From Pseudomonas serboccidentalis (lineage in GTDB: Bacteria > Pseudomonadota > Gammaproteobacteria > Pseudomonadales > Pseudomonadaceae), in contig NZ_CP101655.1 of the NCBI RefSeq assembly GCF_028830055.1, positions 1,512,132 to 1,576,131 on the forward strand: a stretch of 64,000 nucleotides of DNA, in the 5' to 3' direction. A program made the position numbers and the translations under genes. The notes beneath the pieces were generated by a model that did not search any database, had not been told where the DNA came from, and saw nothing but the letters and a program-made list of their open reading frames with translations. Shown here one piece after another: positions 37,289 through 46,405 of the stretch (within the stretch, counting starts at the first letter, position 1; the number at the start of each line of letters is the position of its first letter).

Positions 37289-37714
37289 CCTGGGTTCCTC
37301 ACTCTTATTCGGTTGGGGCAGTGGAATCTGCCCGGGCTGAATGAGTTATTGCAGCCTGCATGCCAGTTTTTTATTTGAAAAATAACCAATAAAATCAACA
37401 AGTTACTGGTTATCGGGAAAGCATCTGAGACGCATCCTGCACGATGGGCCATCTACGGTCGTGCGAAATGCATGATTATTTCGTAGGAGATTTCATTCTT
37501 ATTGAATTGAGAGCGAGCCGCGGAGGTCAGAAAAGGACGCAGGCAAGCACCGGTAAATCGGTGTGTGTGCAGAAAACCAACAAAATCAACGGATTGGCTG
37601 TGAGGGCGGGAGAGGGCTACTCTGCTATGTCCGGCATCGTTCAGAATCGACCATGCAACTTGCCCGATTTTTCCGGGACTAACCAAGACCAATCACTTAT
37701 GGAGCGTAGGAAAA
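37289..37714. other. Gene-free 426-bp divergent promoter region between the Ivy operon and algB
   Basis: The left side carries a sigma-54-type promoter for the Ivy operon (37351-37365) and an inverted repeat ATAACCA / TGGTTAT (37382-37388, 37407-37413). The right side should hold the algB promoter, though no clear consensus is seen. A 95-codon open frame here (37444-37731) has no coding features. Confidence 0.5.
37351..37365 (-). promoter_or_regulatory. Sigma-54 (RpoN)-type promoter for the Ivy operon
   Basis: The minus-strand sequence TGGCATGCAGGCTGC has the invariant GG and GC separated by exactly 10 bases, and the surrounding bases fit TGGCAC-N5-TTGCA well (CTGGCATGCAGGCTGCAA). It lies 63 bp before the 94-residue protein gene. 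An inverted repeat just upstream could be an activator site, although such sites are usually further away. Confidence 0.6.
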
Positions 37715-39061
37715 ATGGAATCTGCCACTGAGCATCAAGGCCGCATTCTGCTGGTGGACGACGAGTCCGCCATCCTGCGAACCTTTCGTTACTGCCTCGA
37801 AGACGAAGGTTATACGGTGGCCACCGCCAACAGCGCGGCTCAGGCCGAGGCATTGTTGCAACGCCAGGTGTTCGACCTTTGTTTCCTTGATTTGCGTCTG
37901 GGCGAAGACAACGGTCTGGATGTGCTGGCGCAGATGCGTATCCAGGCGCCGTGGATGCGCGTGGTGATCGTCACCGCGCACTCGGCCGTCGATACCGCCG
38001 TGGATGCGATCCAGGCCGGCGCCGCCGATTATCTGGTCAAGCCGTGTAGCCCCGACCAGTTGCGTCTGGCGACCGCCAAGCAACTGGAAGTGCGCCAGCT
38101 CTCGGCGCGCCTCGAAGCCCTCGAAGGCGAGATCCGCAAACCCAAGGACGGCCTCGACTCCCACAGCCCGGCGATGAAAGTCGTGCTGGAAACCGCGCGC
38201 CAGGTCGCGAGCACCGACGCCAACATTCTGATTCTGGGCGAGTCCGGTACCGGTAAAGGGGAGCTGGCCCGGGCCATTCATGGCTGGAGCAAACGCGAGA
38301 AAAAATCCTGCGTGACCATCAACTGCCCGTCGTTGACCGCCGAGCTGATGGAAAGCGAATTGTTCGGCCACAGTCGCGGCGCGTTTACCGGGGCCAGCGA
38401 AAGCACTTTGGGTCGGGTCAATCAGGCGGACGGCGGCACGCTGTTTCTTGACGAAATCGGCGATTTTCCTCTGACGTTGCAACCCAAGTTGCTGCGTTTC
38501 ATTCAAGACAAGGAATACGAGCGGGTAGGGGATCCGGTCACTCGCCGTGCCGACGTGCGCATTCTCGCCGCGACCAACCTCAACCTTGAAGACATGGTGC
38601 GCGACGGTCGCTTCCGCGAGGACCTGCTGTATCGCCTCAATGTGATCACCCTGCATCTGCCGCCGTTGCGCGAGCGCGCCGAGGACATCCTGACTCTGGC
38701 GGATCGCTTCCTTGCGCGGTTCGTCAAAGAGTATGCCCGTCCGGCCCGGGGCTTCAGTGACGAGGCGCGGGAAGCGCTGCTCGGCTATCGCTGGCCGGGT
38801 AATATCCGTGAGCTGCGCAACGTGGTGGAGCGGGCGAGCATTATCTGCCCGCAGGAGCGCGTGGAAATCAGCCACCTCGGCATGGCCGAGCAACCGGCAA
38901 ACAACGCGCCACGGGTTGGTGCTGCGCTGAGCCTGGATGAGCTGGAAAAAGCCCACATCGGTGCGGTGCTGGCGACCGCTGGCACCCTCGATCAAGCGGC
39001 CAAGACCCTGGGCATTGACGCGTCGACCCTGTATCGCAAGCGCAAGCAGTACAACCTGTGA
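37715..39061 (+). CDS. algB: AlgB, NtrC-type response regulator
   Basis: AlgB is the response regulator partner of KinB and controls alginate and virulence genes. The 448-residue protein has a receiver domain (about 9-125) with phospho-acceptor D59, a sigma-54-interaction AAA+ domain with Walker A GESGTGKG (175-182) and GAFTGA (222-227), and a C-terminal Fis-type helix-turn-helix (DQAAKTLGIDASTLYRKRKQY). It opens RILLVDDESAILRTFRYCLEDEGY like PAO1 AlgB. In P. aeruginosa AlgB works without phosphorylation and without RpoN, although its GAFTGA loop is intact. kinB follows by 10 bp. Confidence 0.96.
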   Translation: MESATEHQGRILLVDDESAILRTFRYCLEDEGYTVATANSAAQAEALLQRQVFDLCFLDLRLGEDNGLDVLAQMRIQAPWMRVVIVTAHSAVDTAVDAIQAGAADYLVKPCSPDQLRLATAKQLEVRQLSARLEALEGEIRKPKDGLDSHSPAMKVVLETARQVASTDANILILGESGTGKGELARAIHGWSKREKKSCVTINCPSLTAELMESELFGHSRGAFTGASESTLGRVNQADGGTLFLDEIGDFPLTLQPKLLRFIQDKEYERVGDPVTRRADVRILAATNLNLEDMVRDGRFREDLLYRLNVITLHLPPLRERAEDILTLADRFLARFVKEYARPARGFSDEAREALLGYRWPGNIRELRNVVERASIICPQERVEISHLGMAEQPANNAPRVGAALSLDELEKAHIGAVLATAGTLDQAAKTLGIDASTLYRKRKQYNL

Positions 39062-39071
39062 GCGCCCGGCG

Positions 39072-40862
39072 ATGAAACTGGCGATGAAGTTGCGGACCCG
39101 CTTGTTCCTGAGCATTTCTGCGCTGATCACGGTGGCCTTGCTCGGGCTGTTGCTCGGGCTGGTCAGCGTGATGCAGATGGCCGGGACTCAGGAAACGCTG
39201 ATCCGCAATAACTTCGTCACCCTTGATCTGGGCCTCAAGCTGCGGCAGACCCTCGGCGATCAACTGATCATGATGCTCGCCGAAAAACCGGATGCCGCTG
39301 CGTTCGAAGCGTCGAAGCAGCAGTATTTGCAGCTTCTCGATCAAGGCATTGCCCAAGAAGAGGTTGGCGATGGTCGCCAATACGGCTTCAGCCAAGCCAA
39401 GGCCGATTACCAGCGTTTCCTCCAGACGTTCGAACAGGTACGTGACCCGGCCAGTGCCTTGAGTGGCACCGGCGATTTGCGTGAGCGCTTCAATACGCTG
39501 CGCAACGGTCTGATTGCCGAACACAAACATGCGCTCGACAACATCAACGCGGTACAGCATGACGCCCGAGACCGGGCGCTGCTGGTCGCTGGCCTGCTCG
39601 GGCTGGTAGGGCTGGCAGTGTTGATCATCGGCTTTGTCACGGCCCATGCGATCGCTCGGCGCTTCGGCGCGCCGATCGAGGCGCTGGCGCAAGCGGCGGA
39701 CAATATCGGCCAGGGCAATTTCGAAGTGACCCTGCCGATTTCCTCGGCGATGGAAATGAACCAGCTGACCAAGCGCTTCGGGCTGATGGCCGAAGCGCTG
39801 CGCGAGCATCAGGCGACCAACGTCGACGAGCTGCTGGCCGGCCAGCAGCGTTTGCAGGCGGTGCTCGACAGCATCGACGACGGCTTGCTGATGATCGATC
39901 GCGAAGGGCATCTGGAGCACCTCAATCCGGTGGCCCAGCGGCAATTGGGTTGGGACAGCGATCGTCTCGGCCAAGGCTTGGGCACGGCGCTTGAGCGCCC
40001 GGAACTCGACGCGCAGCTGCAACTGGTGCTGCGCGGCGGCACGCTGGAGCGTGCTCCGGAAGATTTGAGCATCGAAGTCGATGGCGAATCCCGCTTGCTG
40101 ACGTACAGCCTGACCCCGGTCAGCCACACGCAAGGGCATATTCTCGGTGCGGTGATGGTGCTGCACGACGTCACCGAGCAACGGGCTTTCGAGCGGGTAC
40201 GCAGCGAGTTCGTGCTGCGCGCCTCCCATGAACTGCGCACACCGGTCACCGGCATGCACATGGCGTTCGGCCTGTTTCGCGAGCGGGCGAAGTTTCCACC
40301 GGATTCACGCGAGGCGGACCTGCTCGACACGGTCAACGAGGAGATGCAGCGCCTGATGCAGTTGATCAACGACTTGCTCAACTTCTCGCGCTACCAGAAC
40401 GGCTTGCAGAAACTCACGCTGGCACCGTGCTCCATCGAGGACTTGCTGGAGCAGGCGCAATTGCGCTTCGCTGATTCGGCCGCGGGCAAAGGCATTGCCC
40501 TGAGCGTCGAAGTGCAGGGGCCGTTGCCGCGCCTGCAGGCTGATCAGGCGCAACTCGACCGGGTGCTCGATAACCTGATCGACAACGCCCTGCGCCATAC
40601 CGCCCGCGACGGGCAGATTCGCCTGCAGGCGCGCCGACATGGCGAACGGGTGATCATCAGCGTCGAAGACAACGGCGAAGGCATTGCCTACGGTCAGCAG
40701 GGGCGGATCTTCGAACCGTTCGTGCAGGTCGGGCGCAAGAAGGGCGGCGCCGGTCTCGGGCTGGCGCTGTGCAAGGAAATCGTGCAGTTGCACGGCGGGC
40801 GGATGGGGGTCTATTCGCGGCCGGGGCAGGGCACGCAGTTCTACATGGCGCTGGCGGTCTAG
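39072..40862 (+). CDS. kinB: KinB, membrane sensor histidine kinase
   Basis: KinB is the sensor kinase/phosphatase for AlgB in the inner membrane. The 596-residue protein has a membrane segment at 10-35, a periplasmic four-helix sensor domain, a second segment around 170-195, HAMP, a PAS domain (about 255-365), HisKA with H386 in SHELRTPVTGMHM, and a catalytic ATPase domain with DNLIDNALRH, EDNGEGIA and GAGLGLALCKEI. I start at 39072 (MKLAMKLRTRLFL), giving the PAO1 length. Its stop codon shares the palindrome CTAG with the stop of the convergent EAL gene. Confidence 0.95.
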   Translation: MKLAMKLRTRLFLSISALITVALLGLLLGLVSVMQMAGTQETLIRNNFVTLDLGLKLRQTLGDQLIMMLAEKPDAAAFEASKQQYLQLLDQGIAQEEVGDGRQYGFSQAKADYQRFLQTFEQVRDPASALSGTGDLRERFNTLRNGLIAEHKHALDNINAVQHDARDRALLVAGLLGLVGLAVLIIGFVTAHAIARRFGAPIEALAQAADNIGQGNFEVTLPISSAMEMNQLTKRFGLMAEALREHQATNVDELLAGQQRLQAVLDSIDDGLLMIDREGHLEHLNPVAQRQLGWDSDRLGQGLGTALERPELDAQLQLVLRGGTLERAPEDLSIEVDGESRLLTYSLTPVSHTQGHILGAVMVLHDVTEQRAFERVRSEFVLRASHELRTPVTGMHMAFGLFRERAKFPPDSREADLLDTVNEEMQRLMQLINDLLNFSRYQNGLQKLTLAPCSIEDLLEQAQLRFADSAAGKGIALSVEVQGPLPRLQADQAQLDRVLDNLIDNALRHTARDGQIRLQARRHGERVIISVEDNGEGIAYGQQGRIFEPFVQVGRKKGGAGLGLALCKEIVQLHGGRMGVYSRPGQGTQFYMALAV

Positions 40863-42475
40863 GCTTCGTCGTCCAGCCGGCGCCCGGCAAGGCGCCGTCC
40901 ACGGGTGATCAGTTCGATGAACTGCACCGCACTCAAGGCCTGGGCGAACAACCAGCCCTGACCGAACTTCACCCCCTCACTGCTGAGAAACACGGCTTGC
41001 GCTTCGTGCTCGATACCCTCGGCGATCACTTTAAGATCCAGTGCCTGCGCCATGTGAATGATGTGTGGCGCCACGCCGCTGCTGGCCGCGTCATGTCCGA
41101 GCGCGTCGATGAACGCCTTGTCGATCTTCAGGCAGTCCACCGGTAGCGTTTGCAAGTAGGCGAGGCTGCAATAGCCGGTGCCGAAGTCATCGATCAGCAC
41201 CTGGTGGCCGACATTGCGCAGGGCTTGCAGATTCTCCCGAGCCACCACGACATCGATCAGCCCGCGTTCAGTGACCTCGAAGGCAATCTGCCGCGCCTCA
41301 ACCCGGTGCAGGGTCAGCAGTTTGGCCATGACCTGGCCGATGCGCGGCACCATCACGTCGCAAGCGGCGAGGTTGACCGAGATGTACAGCTGCGGGTTGG
41401 CGCGCAGCACCGGCCCCAGTTGCTCGAGCAGCCGTTGCAGGACGAAATCGGTCATCTGCCGGATCTGTCCGGTGTTTTCCGCCAGGGGAATGAACAGATC
41501 CGGGCTGGTCAGCGTGCCGTCCGGTCGGCGCCAGCGCAGCAGGGCTTCGGCGCCCACGCAGTTGCGGTTGTCGAGGTCGAAGATCGGCTGATACAGCACC
41601 TGCAGCTCGCCACGCCGGATCGCACCCTGGAGCTCGGCATCCAGCGACTGGCGCTGGCGCACCAGCAAAAACACGCAGAACCCGGAAAACGCCCCCAGTA
41701 ACAGGCAGACCGGCACCATCCACCACCAGACCGACTGAATGTGCAGGCTGCTGCGTGGGGTGATCAGCACCAATTGGTATTCCGGGTTGTTGGTGGGCAT
41801 GCGGTAGATCAGCCGTGAGTGGGTGACTTGCAGGGCTTCGCGGCTTTTCGGCGGCCAGGCTTCGGTCGGTGGCCACGCCTGAGCCGAGCCGAGTACCGGA
41901 ATGGCCCGCTTGCCGTGATCCAGCACCACCAGCAGGCTGCTGTCCGGCGGCAGGTCGACCATGTCCGTCAAATGCCCGCGGGATGTCGCCACACGAAAAT
42001 TGCCGCGCCCAAGCATCAGCGCGGCACGGTTTTCATCGGGTTCGGTGGTGGTGTTGAGCCAATAGCTGTAAGTCGGACCTTTGATGTCCGGCGCACGAAC
42101 CACCGTCAACCCTTCCTGTCGGGGCCGGTTGGAGCAGATTCGTGTGCCATCCATGTAGGCCGCTTCATAGACGAAGCGATAGTTGAAGGTGACCTGTTGC
42201 AGGGTGGCGATCATTTCGTCATCGCAACTGCGCAACGGCTGCGCCTCAAGGTCATCGAGACTTTCGCGCAGTTGCCCGAACAATTGCTCGAGACGGGCCA
42301 GAAAACGCTCGCCCTGAGCGTTCATCTCCTGGCTTTCTTTCTGTTCGATCTGGTGCATGGCGAAGAACATTGCGCCCGTGATCAACAGCGCAGCACTGAG
42401 GACAGCCGCGATCATCGCCAAAAAAACGGGGCGATAAAACCAGCTACGCAGCGTCTCTCGGGTAGCAACCATCAT
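40859..42475 (-). CDS. EAL-domain cyclic-di-GMP phosphodiesterase with CSS-motif sensor
   Basis: This 538-residue inner-membrane protein should degrade cyclic di-GMP. It has two membrane segments (about 15-40 and 240-262) flanking a periplasmic sensor domain of the CSS type, which contains the Cys-bearing RSCDDE and ICSN motifs that form a redox-sensitive disulfide in relatives. The cytoplasmic EAL domain (about 280-530) has EALLRW starting at E310, DDFGTGYCSLAYL, and KIDKAFI, all catalytic residues being present. It converges on kinB with a 4-bp overlap and is not obviously linked to it. Confidence 0.92.
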   Translation of the reverse strand: MMVATRETLRSWFYRPVFLAMIAAVLSAALLITGAMFFAMHQIEQKESQEMNAQGERFLARLEQLFGQLRESLDDLEAQPLRSCDDEMIATLQQVTFNYRFVYEAAYMDGTRICSNRPRQEGLTVVRAPDIKGPTYSYWLNTTTEPDENRAALMLGRGNFRVATSRGHLTDMVDLPPDSSLLVVLDHGKRAIPVLGSAQAWPPTEAWPPKSREALQVTHSRLIYRMPTNNPEYQLVLITPRSSLHIQSVWWWMVPVCLLLGAFSGFCVFLLVRQRQSLDAELQGAIRRGELQVLYQPIFDLDNRNCVGAEALLRWRRPDGTLTSPDLFIPLAENTGQIRQMTDFVLQRLLEQLGPVLRANPQLYISVNLAACDVMVPRIGQVMAKLLTLHRVEARQIAFEVTERGLIDVVVARENLQALRNVGHQVLIDDFGTGYCSLAYLQTLPVDCLKIDKAFIDALGHDAASSGVAPHIIHMAQALDLKVIAEGIEHEAQAVFLSSEGVKFGQGWLFAQALSAVQFIELITRGRRLAGRRLDDEA

Positions 42476-42548
42476 GGAATATCCGAAGAGTTACCAATGA
42501 GTTATAGCTGCTGATTGCGTTTTCGCCCTGACCGTCGGGCGGGCGTCA

Positions 42549-43328
42549 TTATTTTGTCTGGTTGAGTACCAGCAACAACGCCGCCGTTTGCGCGTCCGGC
42601 GTGCCGTCGAAGCGCGAAGGGCGGAAGTGCATCTGGAAGGCCGCCAGTACGTGGCGAGTCGCTACGTCCAGCTCGCCGGTTTGCGGGGTGTCGTAACCGA
42701 CGCGCGCCAGTTGCGCCTGGAACCAGCTGATGCTCGGCAGCTCGGCGTTGAACTGCGCCTGCTGACGCGCCACTGCTTGTTCATTGGGCCACACGCCCAG
42801 GCCTTCGGTGGCCAGACGCTTCCACGGGAACAGCGGGCCCGGATCGAGTTTGCGCAGCGGCGCGATGTCGCTGTGGCCGATGATATGGCGCGGGCTGATG
42901 CCCTGGCGCTTGCTGATGTCCTTGAGCAGCACGATCAGCGATTGAATCTGCGCTTCGCTGTACGGATACCACAGACGCCCGGTCGGCGTGTCCTTGAAGC
43001 CCGGGTTGACGATTTCGATGCCGATCGAGCTGGAGTTGAGCCAGGTGCGGCCCTGCCATTGGCTTTCTCCGGCGTGCCAGGCGCGCTGGTTTTCATCCAT
43101 CAGTTTGTAGATGGTGCCGCTTTTGTCGTCGCCGATCAGGTAGTGGCTGCTGACTTCGCCGTGGGTCAGCAATTGCAGCGAGCGCGCCAGTGAGGCGGAG
43201 GTGTAGTGCACGATCACGAACTGAACGCGGCTGTCGTGATTGGCCGAAGGATGGCTGGTGTCGTAACGCGGGCCGCTGGCACAACCGGCCAGAACGAGTA
43301 GCGACGCGAGGAGGGCAATAAATTTCAT
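42549..43328 (-). CDS. ampDh2: Outer-membrane-anchored N-acetylmuramoyl-L-alanine amidase AmpDh2
   Basis: This zinc amidase cleaves the bond between MurNAc and the stem peptide in the periplasm. The 259-residue lipoprotein has a lipobox LVLAGCAS (cysteine at residue 15), an amidase_2 domain with zinc ligands in IVHYTS and GHSDIAPLRKLDPG, NPGFKDTPTG, and a C-terminal peptidoglycan-binding domain (about 195-255). I start at 43328, the family start. In P. aeruginosa AmpDh2 lies next to algB-kinB and influences AmpC induction. Here an EAL gene separates it from kinB. Confidence 0.92.
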   Translation of the reverse strand: MKFIALLASLLVLAGCASGPRYDTSHPSANHDSRVQFVIVHYTSASLARSLQLLTHGEVSSHYLIGDDKSGTIYKLMDENQRAWHAGESQWQGRTWLNSSSIGIEIVNPGFKDTPTGRLWYPYSEAQIQSLIVLLKDISKRQGISPRHIIGHSDIAPLRKLDPGPLFPWKRLATEGLGVWPNEQAVARQQAQFNAELPSISWFQAQLARVGYDTPQTGELDVATRHVLAAFQMHFRPSRFDGTPDAQTAALLLVLNQTK

Positions 43329-43428
43329 GGCAGAAGGCAGTACACGCAAGACAATAATGCAACAGTGTAACGTACTGCCTTGCGTATCGACGGCCAACGG
43401 GCTGATTTAAACAAAATGGAACAATTGC

Positions 43429-45516
43429 TCAGCCCAGCTCGACCCGGTTGCGTCCAGCATTTTTTGCCCGGTACAGCGCCTGATCGGCTCTTTTGAGCAC
43501 CAGATCGCTGTGTTCTCCCGCCCGGAATGACGCCAGCCCCATGGAAATGGTGATCGTCACCCGTTCACCCTTGAAGTGAAACGGGCAGGCTTCGATCGCC
43601 GCGCGCAGGGTCTCCAGCAGTTTGGCGCCCACCGCAGGCGTGGTGGCCGGCAGCAGCAGAACGAACTCCTCACCGCCAAAACGGGCAATGAAATCGGCAG
43701 CGCGCAGGCGTTTGCGCAGCACCGTGGCGATGATCTTCAACACCTTGTCGCCGGCCAGATGGCCGTAACTGTCGTTGATTCTTTTGAAGTGATCGAGGTC
43801 GAGCATCGCCAGGCTCAAGGTGTTGCCGTGCTGCTGCCACTGTTTGATCTCGTGTTCGAGCCGTTCGCTCCACGCGGCGCGGTTGGGCAGGCCGGTGAGC
43901 GGGTCGATCAGGGCTTTCTGGCGTTGTTCTTCCAGGTGTTCGCGGAAGCCCAGGGCTTCCTGCTCCATGTGCGCCACGCGCTCGGCCAGGCCCTTGAGGC
44001 GTGCCGCGACTTCCTGCTCGCGGGCGTCACGCTGTTTCTGGTGCTGGTCCATGGTGCCGAGCAGGCCTTCGAGGTGGTTCTCCAGCACTTGCTTGAGGTC
44101 ATCCAGATCGGCTGCCTCCTGCACGCTGGTCTGCAAGCCGTCGACCTGTTCGCGAATCTGCGTGTCCATCGCCCGCGCCGCCGAGCTGTTGTCGGCGTGG
44201 CCCTCGCTGGCGGCCTGCAGATTGCTCTGGAACGCTTCGAGGCGTTCGTTGAGTTGCTGCAGATAGGCTTCGAACTCGTGCTGGCCGCTGTCGGTGATCG
44301 CCAGCATCAAGGTGGCAAGATCGTCGAGAATCGGCAGCAGTTCGTACCAATTCAGTCCATTTTTCAACCGATCACGCATTGCCTCGGCTTGCGGTCGGTG
44401 GCGCTCGGGCAACGTCAGGTCGTCGAGCAGCCCGATCAGCGTGTCTTCGATGTGTTTGGCCACCGAGCTATAGGACGGCTCCGGCGAGTCGGGCAGGGCG
44501 TAGAGAATGTCCTGCTCGGATTGCTCCGGATCGATGGCGGCCAGTGCCTGGGCGATGGGGCCGGGCAGAGGCAGGCTGTCAAGGAGCAGCGGGGTCGGGT
44601 TCGGACGGTCGCCGGGATGGATCAGCTCATCGGGGTTGATCGCCGTTACAGGGGCTGGCGGTGCGCTCGGGGCGGCTGTTGGCTCGGGTTTGGTTTCGGG
44701 TACCGGCAGCGTGGGGGCGGTAGCTGTGTCGTTGGCTGTCTCGACAGCAATAACCGGCGGCACGCACGTAACCACAGGCGGTTCGGCCTGTGTTTGCGCG
44801 GCTGGCGCCTCGGGATGGGTGGCTTCAGGTGTTTGCTCGACAGGGCGCGCAATGGCTGGCGCCGGCGGAATCGGCTCGACGGGCGCCAGCTGCACGGGCT
44901 CGGGTGTCGGCGCAGTGCTGGGAGATGGCGCCGGTGCTTGAGATTGATCCGCTGTCGGCGGTGCCACTGGCGTTGCCGGAGTCTCTTCGCTGTCGCGGCT
45001 GCCAAACAGGCGCTGCAGAAAGCCCGGGCGGTCCGGTTCGGCGGGTGTTTCCAGCTGGCTTAACGCCTTGCCCTGCAAGCCGCTGAGTTCGCTCAGCAGC
45101 AGCGGCATTTCCCGCGCCTGACCGACCCGGCTGTCGAGTTGCTTGGCGAATTTCTTCAGCGGCTGCGCGACTTCCCGCGGCAGCGGCAAGGCTTGCAACT
45201 GGGTGACCAGCGCGGTCAGCGCCGTGCTGACCTGATCGATTCGGGTCTCGCGGCGCTGCTCGGAGTCGAGCACGGCTTTTTCCAGGCGTGGCAACAGGGC
45301 GGCGAGGCCGGCATCCATGTCGTCGGTGCGCACCACGTCGCGCATCTCTTTCATGCACTGATCAACGGCTTTGTCGGTGCCTTCGGCCGCCAGGGTGCTG
45401 CGCACCAGGCCGCGACGCAGCAAGTCGAGCCTGGCGGCCCAGCGACGTTCGAGCTTGTCCTGTTGTTCGATGCTTTTGAGGTACTTCTCTTTCCAGCGCT
45501 GGGCGTCGTCGCTCAT
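43429..45516 (-). CDS. Diguanylate cyclase with long helical and proline-rich N-terminal region
   Basis: This 695-residue soluble protein should make cyclic di-GMP. The C-terminal GGDEF domain (about 530-695) has the active GGEEF (614-618) and the inhibitory I-site RAAD (605-608) at the correct five-residue spacing. The N-terminal 190 residues are helical, followed by a Pro/Ala/Glu/Thr-rich linker (about 190-310) that is probably disordered, then long coiled-coil-like segments (about 390-520). PAO1 has a counterpart here (PA5487, DgcH, recalled). The start overlaps the next gene's stop by 4 bp. Confidence 0.92.
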   Translation of the reverse strand: MSDDAQRWKEKYLKSIEQQDKLERRWAARLDLLRRGLVRSTLAAEGTDKAVDQCMKEMRDVVRTDDMDAGLAALLPRLEKAVLDSEQRRETRIDQVSTALTALVTQLQALPLPREVAQPLKKFAKQLDSRVGQAREMPLLLSELSGLQGKALSQLETPAEPDRPGFLQRLFGSRDSEETPATPVAPPTADQSQAPAPSPSTAPTPEPVQLAPVEPIPPAPAIARPVEQTPEATHPEAPAAQTQAEPPVVTCVPPVIAVETANDTATAPTLPVPETKPEPTAAPSAPPAPVTAINPDELIHPGDRPNPTPLLLDSLPLPGPIAQALAAIDPEQSEQDILYALPDSPEPSYSSVAKHIEDTLIGLLDDLTLPERHRPQAEAMRDRLKNGLNWYELLPILDDLATLMLAITDSGQHEFEAYLQQLNERLEAFQSNLQAASEGHADNSSAARAMDTQIREQVDGLQTSVQEAADLDDLKQVLENHLEGLLGTMDQHQKQRDAREQEVAARLKGLAERVAHMEQEALGFREHLEEQRQKALIDPLTGLPNRAAWSERLEHEIKQWQQHGNTLSLAMLDLDHFKRINDSYGHLAGDKVLKIIATVLRKRLRAADFIARFGGEEFVLLLPATTPAVGAKLLETLRAAIEACPFHFKGERVTITISMGLASFRAGEHSDLVLKRADQALYRAKNAGRNRVELG

Positions 45517-46391
45517 TCAAGGGTTCCGCGAGGGGCAGGACTCAACGCGGGCAATGCATCGGCCGTGAGCGAACCCGGCAGACGAATCTCTACCGCGACC
45601 GGCAGGTGATCGGAAATGGGTTGGGCCAGCACTTCGACCTTTTCCAGGGTCAGGGTCGGGCTGAGCAAAATATGATCAAGGCAACGCTGCGGCCGCCAGC
45701 TGGGAAACGTGGCTTCCATCTGCGGGGCCAGCAAGCCGAGATCGCGTAACGGTGACTGTTGTAGCAGATCGCTGGCATGGGTGTTCATGTCGCCCATCAA
45801 TACCTGGTGCTTGTAGCCACCGATCAGGTCACGAATATAGGCCAGTTGCAGGCTGCGCACCCGTGCGCCGAGGGCCAGATGCATCATCACCACCACCAGT
45901 GCCTCCGGGCCTTCGCCGAAGCGCAGCAGGATGGCGCCGCGACCTTTCGGGCCGGGCAGCGGATGGTCTTCGATCGCCCACGGCTTCAGTCGACTGAGCA
46001 CGCCATTGCTGTGCTGGGCCAGTCGGCCAAGGTTGCGATTGAGTTGTTGATACCAGTAGGGGAAAGCGCCGAGGTGCGCCAGGTGTTCGACCTGATTGAC
46101 GTAGCCTGAGCGCAGGCTGCCGCCATCGGCTTCCTGCAGGGCGACCAGATCGAAGTCGCCAAGCAGGTCACCGATCTTCTGCAGATTGCCGGAGCGTCCG
46201 GTGTGCGGCAGCAGATGCTGCCAGCTACGGGTCAGGTAATGCCGATAGCGCTCGGTGCTGATGCCGACCTGAATATTGAAACTGAGCAAGCGCAGACGAT
46301 GGTCTGCGGGCAGGCCCGTGGACTCCAGGTGATGCTCGTTGACCTGCGGATCATGCAGGCCAACGATGCGTTCGGTTCCCCAGCGGCGCAT
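45513..46391 (-). CDS. Endonuclease/exonuclease/phosphatase-fold protein
   Basis: This 292-residue protein has all motifs of the EEP (DNase I-like) fold: LSFNIQVGIS near the N-terminus, FDLVALQEADGG, LMGDMNTHASD, and the final DHILLSP and SDHLPVAVEIRL with the catalytic Asp/His. No signal peptide is seen. It could act on DNA, RNA, phosphoinositide-like or sugar-phosphate esters; the sequence does not decide. It lies 14 bp after dsbA and overlaps the GGDEF gene by 4 bp, so the three may be one transcript. Confidence 0.88.
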   Translation of the reverse strand: MRRWGTERIVGLHDPQVNEHHLESTGLPADHRLRLLSFNIQVGISTERYRHYLTRSWQHLLPHTGRSGNLQKIGDLLGDFDLVALQEADGGSLRSGYVNQVEHLAHLGAFPYWYQQLNRNLGRLAQHSNGVLSRLKPWAIEDHPLPGPKGRGAILLRFGEGPEALVVVMMHLALGARVRSLQLAYIRDLIGGYKHQVLMGDMNTHASDLLQQSPLRDLGLLAPQMEATFPSWRPQRCLDHILLSPTLTLEKVEVLAQPISDHLPVAVEIRLPGSLTADALPALSPAPRGTLE

Positions 46392-46405
46392 GGCGATTAC
46401 CGCGC

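Noticed and set aside
38868..40259. 463-codon minus-strand frame opposite algB/kinB
   Set aside because: Antisense shadow of conserved kinB; no start region or recognisable domain.
40859..43328. Treating the EAL gene as part of a kinB-ampDh2 operon
   Set aside because: The EAL and ampDh2 genes are on the opposite strand to kinB and converge on it, so a common transcript with kinB is impossible.
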